Source of the DNA: JADJNY01 sp046349615
GTDB taxonomy: Bacteria > Planctomycetota > UBA1135 > GCA-002686595
DNA: 64,000 bases
Assembly (NCBI GenBank): GCA_046349615.1
Contig: JAXMBZ010000002.1
Coordinates: 124,001 to 188,000 of the forward strand
Direction of reading: 5' to 3'
Below the pieces are notes generated by a model. The model did not search any database, had not been told where the DNA came from, and saw only the letters and a list, made by a program, of their open reading frames with translations. Shown one piece after another: positions 8,941 through 17,974 of the stretch. Every line of letters starts with the position of its first letter. The first letter of the stretch is position 1. The position numbers and the translations under genes were made by a program.

Positions 8941-10590
8941 TCAGTTCGGGTCGACGCGGAGGAGGCGGGCCTTGAGCTTCGAGACCTTGATCTCGCTGCC
9001 CGGGTGGACGGCGAGGCCGAAGCCGCCGCGGCGCGTCTTGGTCCAGTTGATCGCGTAGTCGGCGACGTCCGCGAGCTCACCGCCGGGGAAGTTGTAGGAG
9101 AGCTTGCTGCCGACGCAGGTCGCGATCATCGTGACCTTCTTGTTCGGCGCGAGCTGACCTTCGTCGTTCCCGACGACGATCTGCGGGCCCGAGACGGCGG
9201 AGTCCGCACGGCGGAGCAGGCGGAAGTAGAAGTCCGAGCGCCCCTTGACGATCTCGAACTCGATCTCGACCTGGAAGTCGCGCCACTGGATCTTCTTCGG
9301 CACGGACGCGAGGCCGATCTTCCCGGAGCCCTGCTCCGGTCCGACGATCTGCATCACGCCGTTCTCGATCCGGAAGCCGCCGACCTGGTCGCTCTGCCAC
9401 TGGTCCTTCATGTCGCCGGAGAGGAGGTCGGTCCACTCCGTCTTGTTGATCGTGTCGGCGGTGTAGAGCTGGTACGCCGCGGCGTCCGACTCGTCGTAGA
9501 TCAACTTCATCTTGTCCCCGCCGAACTTCTTCAGTTCACCGGTGGGGTCGGGGATCTTGTTCTCGAAGAGCGCGACGCAGGCATCTTCCGCCGCCGCGAA
9601 GGAGACCATCGCGGCGCGCAGCGTGCCCGGGTCCTTCGCCTGCGTCTGGGCTTCCTGCCACAGACGCTCGACGTAGACGCGCTCGATCGTGAGGCGGCAC
9701 GTTCCGACGCGCTTCTTCGCTTCGTCGCCGTAGCCGTCCTGCTTCTCTTCGAGGAGCTTGATCTTGCGCCGCGCCTCGGAGACTTCCTTCGGCGACTTGC
9801 TCGCCGCCTCGCGCACGACGGACTCGACCTGCTCGAGCTTCGTGAAGAAGTCCTCCTTCTCCGTTTCCCGCTGCATGTTGCGGTTCGCGGTCGTGAGGAG
9901 GTTCGTCAGCTCGCCGGAGATCGCGTCGTTGCCCTGCCACGGCACCATCTGACCGTTGAACTGACGCTTGTCGAGGAAGTCCGCGAGTTGGAAGCAGCCG
10001 TCCTTCGTGTTCAGGTCGAAGGTCTTCGCCTTGTCGCGGAAGTCGAGGAAGAGCTTGATCTGCGCCTGGCGGGCATCTTCTTCGCCCCGCTTCTTCGACT
10101 CGACGATGAACCAGGTGATGCCCGCGCCGAGCACGAGCACGCCGGTGACGATCCAGACGATCATCATCGTCTTGCTCTCGCGTTCCTTGAGGAAGTTGAG
10201 CTCGCGCTGCACGTCGGCGTGCTGGACCTTGCCGCCGCCTTCGTCGTCGTCGCGCGCGGGCTTCGCACGCGCGGCGCTCGGGCGCGCGGAGGGACGCGCC
10301 GGCTTCGCCGGGGCCGGTTCCTCCGCAGGCTTCGCCGAGCGCGCAGCGCTCGGACGAGCCGCGGGGGCGGGCTTCGCTGCCGCGGGTTTCGCCGCGGGAG
10401 TCGCCTTCGCGGGCGCGCCTTCGGCGGGTTTCGCCGCGGGGCGCGAGGTCGGCACGGGCGGAGCCTCTCCGCCCTGCGCCTTCCGCTCGGCGAGCAGGCG
10501 ATCCTTCATGGACAACGGGCGGTTGGCACCGGCGCCCGCGGAGGAGCGCTCGGTCTTGGGGGCATCTTGGGGGTTCTCGTTCGTCGTCAT
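8941..10590 (-). CDS. membrane-anchored protein with Ala/Pro/Lys-rich N-terminus and C-terminal LamG-like domain
   Basis: Not assigned to a named family. The 549-residue protein has a cytoplasmic-type N-terminal segment of about 135 residues made largely of Ala, Pro and Lys, as in linkers. A single membrane helix follows at about 142-163 (MIVWIVTGVLVLGAGITWFI). An external helical region of about 200 residues comes next (for example KLEQVESVVREAASKSPKEV), and finally a beta-rich domain from about 380 to the end. That last domain, with WRDFQVEIEFEIVKGRSDFYFRLLRR, resembles LamG/DUF1080-like sandwiches. It begins 16 bases after the preceding minus-strand gene, so the two are almost surely co-transcribed at the end of the ExbBD cluster. 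A role as a component or partner of that envelope system is an inference. Confidence 0.75.
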   Translation of the reverse strand: MTTNENPQDAPKTERSSAGAGANRPLSMKDRLLAERKAQGGEAPPVPTSRPAAKPAEGAPAKATPAAKPAAAKPAPAARPSAARSAKPAEEPAPAKPARPSARPSAARAKPARDDDEGGGKVQHADVQRELNFLKERESKTMMIVWIVTGVLVLGAGITWFIVESKKRGEEDARQAQIKLFLDFRDKAKTFDLNTKDGCFQLADFLDKRQFNGQMVPWQGNDAISGELTNLLTTANRNMQRETEKEDFFTKLEQVESVVREAASKSPKEVSEARRKIKLLEEKQDGYGDEAKKRVGTCRLTIERVYVERLWQEAQTQAKDPGTLRAAMVSFAAAEDACVALFENKIPDPTGELKKFGGDKMKLIYDESDAAAYQLYTADTINKTEWTDLLSGDMKDQWQSDQVGGFRIENGVMQIVGPEQGSGKIGLASVPKKIQWRDFQVEIEFEIVKGRSDFYFRLLRRADSAVSGPQIVVGNDEGQLAPNKKVTMIATCVGSKLSYNFPGGELADVADYAINWTKTRRGGFGLAVHPGSEIKVSKLKARLLRVDPN

Positions 10591-10606
10591 CGTCCGAACC
10601 CAGGGG

Positions 10607-11539
10607 TCAGGGGGAAGCGGGAGGCGGCGGGGGGGAGCCGTCCTCGCGCAGACGTCTCTCGAACATCGCGCGGATGCTCTCGTTGGCCGGCGGCGCGCGG
10701 CGCGCCGGTCTCCGAGGTCCGCGTCGAAGCGAGTAGATTAGCACGGCGGCCAGGATGAGAGCCATGCCGCCGAGGAGCCAGGGACCGATCCGCGCGAGGA
10801 ATTCGTGACGCTCCTCGAAGGCGTTCGGGACCGGCTTCAGGTTGCGCACGATCAGCCAGGGGACCTCGCGGGCGACCCCCGTGCGCGACTCGTACTTCAC
10901 CAGGCGATAGAGGACGCCCTCGACGTCGTAGGCCTGAAAACGGATCGAGGGCTTCTCGACCGGGGCCTCCGTCAGGTCGAACAGGATCCCGCGCTCGCCG
11001 TCGCCCTCGTTGAGCACGCCGCGGTAGACGAACTCACGCCCGTACGCCTTCGTGTCGAGCTTGACCGTGTCGAGCCCGGCGATGATCCCGCGCGCCCACA
11101 CGAACTCACCGCGCCAGGCGTCGGGATCGGCGACGCAGGCTGCGTAGGAGAGCGGTCGCTGAGCACGCTGCGTGAGTTCCTCGGGCGTGAAGTCCGCGAC
11201 GGTCTTGAGCAGTTTGTAGTAGCCCGCGGTCTCGACGAGGCCGTCGCCGTTCTTCGAGTCGGCGAGCGCGCCCTCGAAGACGGAGTAGAGCTTGCGCTCG
11301 CGCTCGGCCTGTTCGGCGGAGGAGACCGGCGTCGTGCGGGGCGCCTCTTCCCCGAGATCGGCGCGGTCGGGGAGCGTCGTGCCTTGATGGCTCAGCCAGA
11401 AATAGAGCCCGGCGATCCCCATGAAGACGAGCACGCCCGCGAGGCGCGCGAAGAGCCGGAACTCAGTCGAGCGCCAGAAGGGCGGAGGCGGCGGCACGTC
11501 TTGGAACGGGTTGCGCCGAGGCGAGGTGGGAGCGGCCAT
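10607..11539 (-). CDS. membrane protein of unknown function with two helices
   Basis: A 310-residue protein without a family I recognise. A proline-rich start (RRNPFQDVPPPPPFW) precedes one helix at about 33-52 (FARLAGVLVFMGIAGLYFWL). An external domain of about 200 residues follows, and a second helix lies near 262-282 (IGPWLLGGMALILAAVLIYSL), followed by a basic, proline-rich tail. Both ends are therefore probably cytoplasmic. The ATG at 11539 was chosen because the upstream in-frame extension is arginine-rich and lacks any gene-like feature. It lies downstream of the exbD genes and 16 bases before the next gene, so it belongs to the same unit as that gene. It could be an accessory subunit of the ExbBD-type complex; this rests on context only. 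Confidence 0.7.
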   Translation of the reverse strand: MAAPTSPRRNPFQDVPPPPPFWRSTEFRLFARLAGVLVFMGIAGLYFWLSHQGTTLPDRADLGEEAPRTTPVSSAEQAERERKLYSVFEGALADSKNGDGLVETAGYYKLLKTVADFTPEELTQRAQRPLSYAACVADPDAWRGEFVWARGIIAGLDTVKLDTKAYGREFVYRGVLNEGDGERGILFDLTEAPVEKPSIRFQAYDVEGVLYRLVKYESRTGVAREVPWLIVRNLKPVPNAFEERHEFLARIGPWLLGGMALILAAVLIYSLRRGPRRPARRAPPANESIRAMFERRLREDGSPPPPPASP

Positions 11540-11852
11540 GGTCCAGGCTCTTTCTATCCGTCCTGAGGGCTCCCGGGACGGAAAAAACGGTGGGGGAGCG
11601 AGGAGCTCTGGGCCCGCGCGGCGCGGCGGGGAAGGCCTCGTTCGGCGTACCCCGCCCCGCGCACGCGCCGAACGGACGCGAGACGGCTGCGCGCGGCTCG
11701 CTGGGGACGGCTCGTTCGGCCTCCCTCCGCCGACGCCGCGCGGAGGGGACGCGGGGCGGCACCTGCGCAGCGCTGCGGGCCTCAACGCGCGCCGGGCGCC
11801 TCGCGCGAGTGCGCGGGACGCCCGGCGGAGCGTGCGACGGAACGGGGTCGGA
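11540..11852. other. 313-base intergenic region inside the cluster
   Basis: The gap lies between the stop of the first-listed exbD (11853) and the start of the two-helix membrane protein (11539). It contains a 9-bp inverted repeat at 11790-11827 just past the exbD stop and, near 11558-11587, a GGACGG/CCGTCC pair beside a run of six A on the plus strand. No gene is apparent. The gap may hold a second promoter for the two downstream membrane proteins. Confidence 0.4.
11790..11827 (-). terminator. possible attenuating hairpin after exbD
   Basis: Arms at 11790-11798 and 11819-11827 (9 bp, perfect) enclose a 20-base loop that can itself pair. It begins 26 bases past the exbD stop. There is no T-run, so it may be a processing or partial-termination site rather than a true terminator. 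Confidence 0.3.
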
Positions 11853-12305
11853 CTACGCGTCCTTCTTGCCGAGCGCGAACTCGATGTTGTCGATCGAGAG
11901 GCCCTTCGCGATGTTCACGATCTTGAGGACCTCGGACCACGGCACGCGCTCGTCGCCGTCGATGATCACCGGCACGTTGGGCTCCCCCTTCGCGCGCCAG
12001 TCCTCGTACGAGCCGCGGATCAGCGTCGTCATCTCGCCGTCGTCCTCGACGGTGCGCATCCCGAACTGACGGCGGACCTTGCTCGTCGCTTCGTCCCAGA
12101 ACATGGCGATGCGGATTTCCTTGATCTCGCTCGTGGGAGCCCCGGAATCGCCCTTGTTCCTCGGCAGCCACGACTCGAACTTGCCTTCGAGCTGCTTGAA
12201 CTTGAAGGAGCACATGAAGAACACGCACAGGCAGAAAATGACGTCCACCATCGGGATGACGTTGATCGCCACCGGGTTGTCTTCTGAGTCGCCACCACCA
12301 GCCAT
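11853..12305 (-). CDS. exbD: ExbD/TolR-family transport-energising protein (copy 1)
   Basis: A 150-residue ExbD/TolR-type protein: short cytoplasmic N-terminus, one membrane helix at about 15-33, and a periplasmic domain. The helix carries the family's proton-path aspartate in NVIPMVDVIF (D21). The periplasmic domain ends with PVIIDGDERVPWSEVLKIV, typical of ExbD. In this family ExbD works with ExbB as a proton channel that drives TonB- or Tol-like partners. It is 112 bases downstream of a second, clearly different exbD and shares the operon with exbB. The insertion WLPRNKGDSGAPTSE after the helix is longer than in E. coli ExbD. Confidence 0.9.
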   Translation of the reverse strand: MAGGGDSEDNPVAINVIPMVDVIFCLCVFFMCSFKFKQLEGKFESWLPRNKGDSGAPTSEIKEIRIAMFWDEATSKVRRQFGMRTVEDDGEMTTLIRGSYEDWRAKGEPNVPVIIDGDERVPWSEVLKIVNIAKGLSIDNIEFALGKKDA

Positions 12306-12417
12306 GATCTTGCTCCGTCGCTAGGGGAGTCGGGCTCCCGTTCCGTGTCGCTCGCCGCACTCGGTTCCCGGAGGAGCCCCCGCGGCGCGTGGGGACTCCT
12401 CGTCCTCGAACTCCGCT

Positions 12418-12954
12418 CTACTTCTCCGGCATCGGCAGCGCGCCGACGACCGAGATCTTGTACAGCCCCACCGTGCCGCAGAGTTCGATCACCTTCTGCA
12501 CGTCGCCGTACGGGGCGGTGCGGTCCGCGCGCACCATGATCTTGCGCTTGGAAAGGACCTTCTTCGCCTGCTCGTCGACGTGGTCCTCCGGCGAGAGATC
12601 GGAGAGCTCCTTGAGCTTCTCGGTGATCGTCTCACGCGTGAAGGACTTGCCCGAGATACTCCACTTCCAGTGCTCCTTGATGCGGCAGACGCCTCCATTG
12701 TCGTAGACCGCGCAGGACGCACCGTTGTCCGGCTCGTGGTGGATGTTGATCGTCGACTCGGGCTCGGTCTCGTTGCGGTTCGGGTCGATCTCCTTCGACT
12801 TGTCCGCGTCCGCCAGGACCATCGTCGCCGTTTCGCGCGCCGCCATGTCCGCCCCCAGCAGGAAGAACAGGAGCAGCAGGAACATGATGTCGATCATCGG
12901 GATCAGGTTCGGCGACTGCGGATCCTGAACGGTGGCGGGTTTGCGCTTGTGCAT
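12418..12954 (-). CDS. exbD: ExbD/TolR-family transport-energising protein (copy 2)
   Basis: A 178-residue ExbD-like protein with a single helix at about 17-36 carrying the conserved Asp (LIPMIDIMFLLLLFFLLG, D22). The periplasmic domain has the KIMVRADRTAPYGDVQKV block of the family. It has an extra segment of about 60 residues between helix and core with two cysteines (SCAVYDNGGVCRI), possibly a disulphide, which copy 1 lacks. It lies 52 bases after exbB and before copy 1. Heteromeric pairs of ExbD proteins are common in Tol- and gliding-type systems, so both copies may sit in one complex; that is inferred. Confidence 0.88.
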   Translation of the reverse strand: MHKRKPATVQDPQSPNLIPMIDIMFLLLLFFLLGADMAARETATMVLADADKSKEIDPNRNETEPESTINIHHEPDNGASCAVYDNGGVCRIKEHWKWSISGKSFTRETITEKLKELSDLSPEDHVDEQAKKVLSKRKIMVRADRTAPYGDVQKVIELCGTVGLYKISVVGALPMPEK

Positions 12955-13006
12955 GGCACGTGGTCCCAGCGGGGTGGGTGGAGCGGAAGGAGAGCGAACG
13001 CGGCGA

Positions 13007-13720
13007 TCAGTGCGACTTCATCGCCATGTTCTTGAGCAGGTCGACCGCCTGCAGGTTCATGGAGAGCGTCATCTTGGTGACCTTGTTCTTGAAGAAGAAG
13101 AACACGGTCAGGAACACGATGCCGATGAAGAGTCCCATCGTCGTGTTCACGAGCGACTCGTACACGCCTTCGGCGAGGTCGCCCGGGGTCGGGGCCTTCA
13201 TCTGCTCGATCTTCTGGAACGAGCTGATCATGCCCGTCACGGTGCCGAGCAGGCCGAGCAGCGGACCCGTGTTGCCGACGAGCGAGAGGTAGCTGATCTT
13301 CGCCTGGAGCTTGAAGGACTCCTCGTTCGCGGCGGCCTCGAGCGCCTGGATCATCTCCTCGTAGCCGGCGAGGCGGTAGCGCAGCGCGGCGCCGACGAGG
13401 TTCGAGATGTAGCCGCCTTCCTGGTCGCAGAGCTCGATCGCTTCGTCGAACTGCTCTTCTTCGATCAGGGCCTGGAGGTCCTGCACGAGCGGCGTCGGCG
13501 CGAGCTTCTCACGGCGCACGTTGACGAAGTTCTCGATGGCGCACGCGGTGCCGACCATCGAGAGGAGCACCATCAAGTACCCGACCAGGCCGGTCGCCTG
13601 GAACAGGTCGATCATCGACTTCTTCTTGTGGACGACTTCGCCCTCGGCGAACGCCATCGAGGCCAGGCACACGAGCGCCACGACGGCGAACACGAGGTAC
13701 TTCTTGCGGTTGGGGGTCAT
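13007..13720 (-). CDS. exbB: ExbB/TolQ/MotA-family proton channel protein
   Basis: A 237-residue member of the ExbB/TolQ family, the multi-helix partner of ExbD. It starts with a hydrophobic signal-like helix (residues 8-24, ending MAFA). Membrane segments follow at about 43-60 (GLVGYLMVLLSMVGTACAI), about 140-163 and about 191-212. The signature of the family is present in LSLVGNTGPLLGLLGTVTG and in VNTTMGLFIGIVFLTVFFFF. The start at 13720 was chosen because it begins the signal-like helix; the upstream extension is proline/serine-rich. It lies between an exported TPR protein and two exbD genes, so it probably forms the motor of the cluster. TolQ-like and MotA-like roles cannot be told apart by eye. 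Confidence 0.9.
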   Translation of the reverse strand: MTPNRKKYLVFAVVALVCLASMAFAEGEVVHKKKSMIDLFQATGLVGYLMVLLSMVGTACAIENFVNVRREKLAPTPLVQDLQALIEEEQFDEAIELCDQEGGYISNLVGAALRYRLAGYEEMIQALEAAANEESFKLQAKISYLSLVGNTGPLLGLLGTVTGMISSFQKIEQMKAPTPGDLAEGVYESLVNTTMGLFIGIVFLTVFFFFKNKVTKMTLSMNLQAVDLLKNMAMKSH

Positions 13721-13819
13721 CGAAACCTTCTCGAGAGTGGGGGGGGATGCTGGGGGAGTTGGAGTGTCCGTCGCGCGACTCGCTGGAGCCACGCGTCGGT
13801 GGACGAAGGGGTGGGGATT

Positions 13820-14935
13820 CTACTTGCCGCCGGGGAACTCGCGCTCGAAGGCTTCCTTGCGCTCGAGGTAGCGCTGCAGGTAGGCCTTCTTGCGGTCGGC
13901 GTTCTTCTCGACGTCGGAGAGCGCCTTGAAGGCGCGCATCGAGCCCTCGAGCGAGCGCTTGTATTCGCGCACCGATTCGCCCGGGCCGGGGCCGTACTGC
14001 ACGACGCCGCGCATGTAGGCCGTGGCGGCGTCGTTCAGCTTGTCCGACTTCTCCTGGTCGTTCTTGGTCATCGCGTCGACCATCCACAGGTCGGCGAGGC
14101 CGTTCCAGGCGCCGGCGAGTACGAGCGAGGACGCGTCCTCGCCCGTGAGCTTGCGGAAGATCGCCTCGGCTTCGGCGGCCTTCTTCTGCGCCACGAGGCA
14201 GCGCGCCTGGCCGAGGCGCGCCTGCTGCACGACGACGAGCGGCGCGCCGGTCGCCTTCTCCGCGACGCCGTACGCGGCCGCGGCCTCCGCGATCTTCGGC
14301 GGCACCTGCTCCTCGAGCAGGCGACCCTTGAGCAGGCTGACCGCCGCGCTGAAGCCCGCGGGAACGCCCGCGACCGCCGCTTCGTTGCCGAGCGTGTCGA
14401 GCGCCTTCGTCGCGCCCGCGAGGTCCTTCTTCGCGGAGAACGCGGTGACGTAGGCCTCGCCGGCCTCGATCAGGTAGCGCGACTTCGGGTACTCCTTGCG
14501 CAGGGCGTCGAAGCCCGCGATCGCGGCGTCCCAGTTGCCCTTGGCGAGGTTCGCGCTCGCCGAATAGTAGAACGCGTCCTGGCGGATCGGCGCGCGGAGG
14601 TTCTTGTCGGCCTTGAGCTTGTCGAAGGCGGCGAGCGCTTCGTCGAACTTCGCCGCGTCGAACGCGTCGCGCCCGGCACCGTACTCGTCGGGCGGATCCT
14701 TGAAGGCGATGCTCGCGACCGTGTTCCACTCGAGCGTCTTCGCCTGGCCCTTGTTCTCGATGGTCAGGCCTTCGAAGTCGGCGCTCTTGACGCGGCCGGT
14801 CTCGCTCTTTCCGTCCTTCAACGTGACCGTGTCCTGCGCGAACGCGGGCAGGGTCGTGAGGAACAGGGCGGCGAGCGCGCCGGTCAGGCTCGTCTTCAGC
14901 GCGCGGCGCGCGGTCGTCCAGCGGGTCGGGATCAT
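13820..14935 (-). CDS. exported tetratricopeptide-repeat protein (371 aa)
   Basis: A signal peptide at residues 1-33 (ALAALFLTTLPAFAQ) leads into a short beta segment of the kind found at the start of many planctomycete exported proteins (TVTLKDGKSETGRVKSADF), then helical repeats. TPR-like helices can be read in DAFDAAKFDEALAAFDKL and ANLAKGNWDAAIAGFDAL, each about 34 residues. TPR domains scaffold protein complexes; here the protein would be in the periplasm next to an ExbB channel. It sits 99 bases upstream of exbB and 68 bases after the larger TPR gene. The exact function is unknown. The ATG at 14935 is preceded only by unlikely low-complexity sequence. Confidence 0.82.
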   Translation of the reverse strand: MIPTRWTTARRALKTSLTGALAALFLTTLPAFAQDTVTLKDGKSETGRVKSADFEGLTIENKGQAKTLEWNTVASIAFKDPPDEYGAGRDAFDAAKFDEALAAFDKLKADKNLRAPIRQDAFYYSASANLAKGNWDAAIAGFDALRKEYPKSRYLIEAGEAYVTAFSAKKDLAGATKALDTLGNEAAVAGVPAGFSAAVSLLKGRLLEEQVPPKIAEAAAAYGVAEKATGAPLVVVQQARLGQARCLVAQKKAAEAEAIFRKLTGEDASSLVLAGAWNGLADLWMVDAMTKNDQEKSDKLNDAATAYMRGVVQYGPGPGESVREYKRSLEGSMRAFKALSDVEKNADRKKAYLQRYLERKEAFEREFPGGK

Positions 14936-15003
14936 CGTTCGGTTCTCCGGTCTCGTTCGATGCGGATGTTCAGGCGTGGGGGAGGGCGGGCAGGGGCGGG
15001 GCG

Positions 15004-17901
15004 TCACTTGTTGAAGGTCTGCTTGCCGATGTCGGCCTCGAGGATCTTGAACAGGTCCCCGAGCCCGGGCACGGAACCACCCAACTTGTTCGTCTGGCTC
15101 TTCGCCTGACGCAGCTCGATGCCCGCGTTCGTGAAGTCGCCCTTGTTGAAGAGGCACTGGATCTGCTCGTACTTGTAGAGCCACCACTCCTTCGAGTCGG
15201 GGACGACGATCGCCGGGTTGCGGCCGACGGACGAGAAGACCTTGAGCGCGTTCGCGAAGCGGTCCTGCGCCTGTTCGCCGCTGCCGGACTTGCCCGCGCG
15301 GTTCTCGCAGGAGCCCCACTCGAGGTAGGCGAACAGGATGTTGAGTTCCCTGTTGTCCTTGTCCGTGAGGACCGCGATGTTGAACTTGCCGTTCGCCGGA
15401 TCGACGAGCTGCACGCCTTCGAAGAACTTGCTGTAGGCGTCGGCCGCGCGCTCCCATTGGCCGAGGAACCCGAGCGCGCGCGCCATGTACAGCGTGCCCT
15501 TGCGCGAGGGCGATTGACGCAGGGCCTGGTCGTAGAGGTCCGCCGAAAGGCTCCAGTAGTCCTTGTTCGCGGTCTTGCCGCCTTCCCAGCCGAGGAAGCT
15601 GTCCGGCGCCTTGTTCAGGATCAGGCCGAGCGTGAAGAGACGATCGGCGATCTGGAGCACGTCGGAGCCCTTGCCCGAATTGGCCTTGAGCATCGCCTGG
15701 CCCGCCATGCGGTAGTACTTGCCCGCACGCTTCCAGAGTTCCTCGGCGCCCTTCTCGTCCTTCTTCTCCGAGGCCTCGGCGGCGCGGCTGTCGAATTCGA
15801 TCGCGACGGTGCGCGCAGCCGAAGGGATCGCGGGGGAGTCGGGCGCCTTCGCGTAGAGCCCGTCGAGGTTTTTGACCGCGTCCTCGAGCTTGCCCTGCTT
15901 GTTGTACGCCTGGATGCGGAGCGACCAGACCTTCGCGATGTTGTCGGCGTTCGAGTTGAAGCGCTTGTCGTCGTCGACGCCTTCGAGGGTCTTCAGCGCT
16001 TCGTCCGGCTTGCCGACGTTCTCGTCGAGTTGCACCTGCGCGAGCGTGACGCGCGCCTTGAAGCTCGTGCCGATCAGGAGCTGCTGCTGCGCCATGTCGA
16101 ACTCGACCGCCGCCTTGGCGTCGAGCTCGGTGATCGACTTCTTGAGGATCGAGATCGCCTGCTCGTAGAACGGCTTCGCCTCGGCCTTCTTCGCCGCGTC
16201 CTTCGCGAGCGTGCGCGCGTGGAGGAAGTAGGCGTTGCCGGCGGAGAACTGAGCGACGAGGTAGCTCTTCGCGTCGGGTTGGACCTTCTCGTAGGTCTGC
16301 GCGGCCTTGAGGAAGTCGTCGTCACCCTCGTAGCCCTGGCCTTCGATGATCAGCGCGAACGACGCCCGCGGGTGCTGCGGATAGAGCGTCGTCAGCGTCC
16401 TCATGTGCTCGTCGATCTTGCGCTTGAAGTAGGGCCGCTTCTCCCACTTGTTGATCTCGGTGAGGCACTGGAGCGCCTTGTACACGGCCTCCGGCGCGTC
16501 GGCTTCCTTCGGGTAGCGCTCGGCGCCCGCGTCGTAGGCGAGGGTCGCTTCGTGGTACCACTCGCGCGCGCGGAAGATGTCGCCCATCAGGAGGAACGCG
16601 GCGAGGCCCGCCTTCGACTGCGCCGGGTCGCCCTTCGCGTCGGCGATCGCCTGACGGCAGAGCTCGAGCGCGCGCTTCTCGTTGCGACGCTGGAACTGCG
16701 TGCCCGCGAGCTGGAGCAGCTTGTCCGCGCCGAAGTTCCCACCGCCGCCCTTGCCGAGCACCTTGTCCTGCAGCACGCGGCCGGAGCCGCCCCACGGACC
16801 GTTGCCGTCGAGGTCGATCAGCTTCTGCGCCGTCTTGCTCGCGCCGTCGGCGTCGCCGGCGGCGAGCTGCATTTCACCGAGCTGCGCGAGCAGCGCCATG
16901 CCCGAGTAGGCCTCGTAGGCGCCGGTGTACTTCGCGAAGAACTCCTTGATCTCGGGGACGGCCTCCTGCGCGCGGTTGAGCTCCGTCAGGAGCAGGGCCT
17001 TCTGCAGGAGTGCCGCGGAGACGAGGTCGCACTCGACGCCGCCGATCAGGAACATCCCCGCCTTGTCGGTCTCCCAGCCTTCCTTCAGGCTGTTCGCGAG
17101 CTCGGCCCAGATCTGGATCGCAGCGTCGTTCTGGCCGAGCTCCTTCATGCACTGGCCTTCCAGGATCGTCGCCTGGTAGCTGTACACGACGCCCGTGTAG
17201 TCGAGGCCGAACTCCTGGAGCAGCTTGATCGCGGCCTCGAGCAGGTCCTTGCGGCGGAACTCGTCCTTGCCGTAGAGCTGCGCGTGGCCGTACATGGTGC
17301 GCGGCAGGTTGAAGCGCGCGCCCATCAACTGCTCGTCGAGCTTCGTGTCCTCCTCGCCGCGCTCTTCCTTCTCGTCCTTGAGCTTGGTGAGTTCCTCGAT
17401 GCGCGTCTTCAGGCGTTCCTCGGCCTCGGCGTAGACCTTCTGACCTTCGGCCTGATAGTCGGCGATCACCGAGGGCTGGGTTTCCTTCTGCACCATCTGC
17501 TTCAGCGTGTCGCCGAGCAGCGCATAGGCGTCGGGCAGCGTGAGCGCAGCGATCTCCGCCTCGGAGGTGCCCTGATGCTGCTTGATGAAGTCCTCTTTGT
17601 CGGCGAGCGCCTGCTTGAGCAGGTCCTTGCGCTTGGGCAGGTCCGAGGTCTTCTTCGCGAGTTCGAGGCGCAGATCGATGTGGAGCGACTTGACCCCGAC
17701 CTCGGCCGCACCGCTCAACTTGCCGCTCTTCTCGAGCAGGTCGCACACGGCCTCCGCCATGTCCGGCTGGCCGCGTTCGAAGAGCCTGCGCGCGAAGACG
17801 GCGTCCGCCTCGGGACGCCCCGAGAGGACGTTCGGCGTCTGGGCGAACGCGGTCGACGCGGTCGCGGCGAAGAGCAACGGTGCAATCCAACGCACGTACA
17901 T
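15004..17901 (-). CDS. large exported tetratricopeptide-repeat protein (965 aa)
   Basis: The protein begins with a clear signal peptide (MYVRWIAPLLFAATASTAFA) and is then almost wholly helical, with many TPR-like pairs, for example AKTAQKLIDLDGNGPWG and RALELCRQAIADAKGDPAQS. No catalytic motif is seen. Long TPR solenoids of this kind resemble periplasmic scaffold proteins of outer-membrane and motility systems. It is the second gene of the putative operon, 73 bases after the first TonB-like toroid gene and 68 bases before the smaller TPR gene. I infer that it links the ExbBD motor or its TonB-like arms to other envelope parts. Specific partners are not visible. Confidence 0.82.
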   Translation of the reverse strand: MYVRWIAPLLFAATASTAFAQTPNVLSGRPEADAVFARRLFERGQPDMAEAVCDLLEKSGKLSGAAEVGVKSLHIDLRLELAKKTSDLPKRKDLLKQALADKEDFIKQHQGTSEAEIAALTLPDAYALLGDTLKQMVQKETQPSVIADYQAEGQKVYAEAEERLKTRIEELTKLKDEKEERGEEDTKLDEQLMGARFNLPRTMYGHAQLYGKDEFRRKDLLEAAIKLLQEFGLDYTGVVYSYQATILEGQCMKELGQNDAAIQIWAELANSLKEGWETDKAGMFLIGGVECDLVSAALLQKALLLTELNRAQEAVPEIKEFFAKYTGAYEAYSGMALLAQLGEMQLAAGDADGASKTAQKLIDLDGNGPWGGSGRVLQDKVLGKGGGGNFGADKLLQLAGTQFQRRNEKRALELCRQAIADAKGDPAQSKAGLAAFLLMGDIFRAREWYHEATLAYDAGAERYPKEADAPEAVYKALQCLTEINKWEKRPYFKRKIDEHMRTLTTLYPQHPRASFALIIEGQGYEGDDDFLKAAQTYEKVQPDAKSYLVAQFSAGNAYFLHARTLAKDAAKKAEAKPFYEQAISILKKSITELDAKAAVEFDMAQQQLLIGTSFKARVTLAQVQLDENVGKPDEALKTLEGVDDDKRFNSNADNIAKVWSLRIQAYNKQGKLEDAVKNLDGLYAKAPDSPAIPSAARTVAIEFDSRAAEASEKKDEKGAEELWKRAGKYYRMAGQAMLKANSGKGSDVLQIADRLFTLGLILNKAPDSFLGWEGGKTANKDYWSLSADLYDQALRQSPSRKGTLYMARALGFLGQWERAADAYSKFFEGVQLVDPANGKFNIAVLTDKDNRELNILFAYLEWGSCENRAGKSGSGEQAQDRFANALKVFSSVGRNPAIVVPDSKEWWLYKYEQIQCLFNKGDFTNAGIELRQAKSQTNKLGGSVPGLGDLFKILEADIGKQTFNK

Positions 17902-17974
17902 GCGTGAGGCCTCCAGAGGAGAGGGCTAGGCGGCGGGGCTTCGGATGGGGGGAGAAGGTCGTCGCGCGTCGAGC

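Noticed and set aside
11558..11587. GGACGG/CCGTCC stem beside a run of six A on the plus strand
   Set aside because: On the minus strand the T-run comes before the stem, not after, so it cannot be an intrinsic terminator there. On the plus strand the stem is followed by A, not T. No gene on the plus strand would need it.
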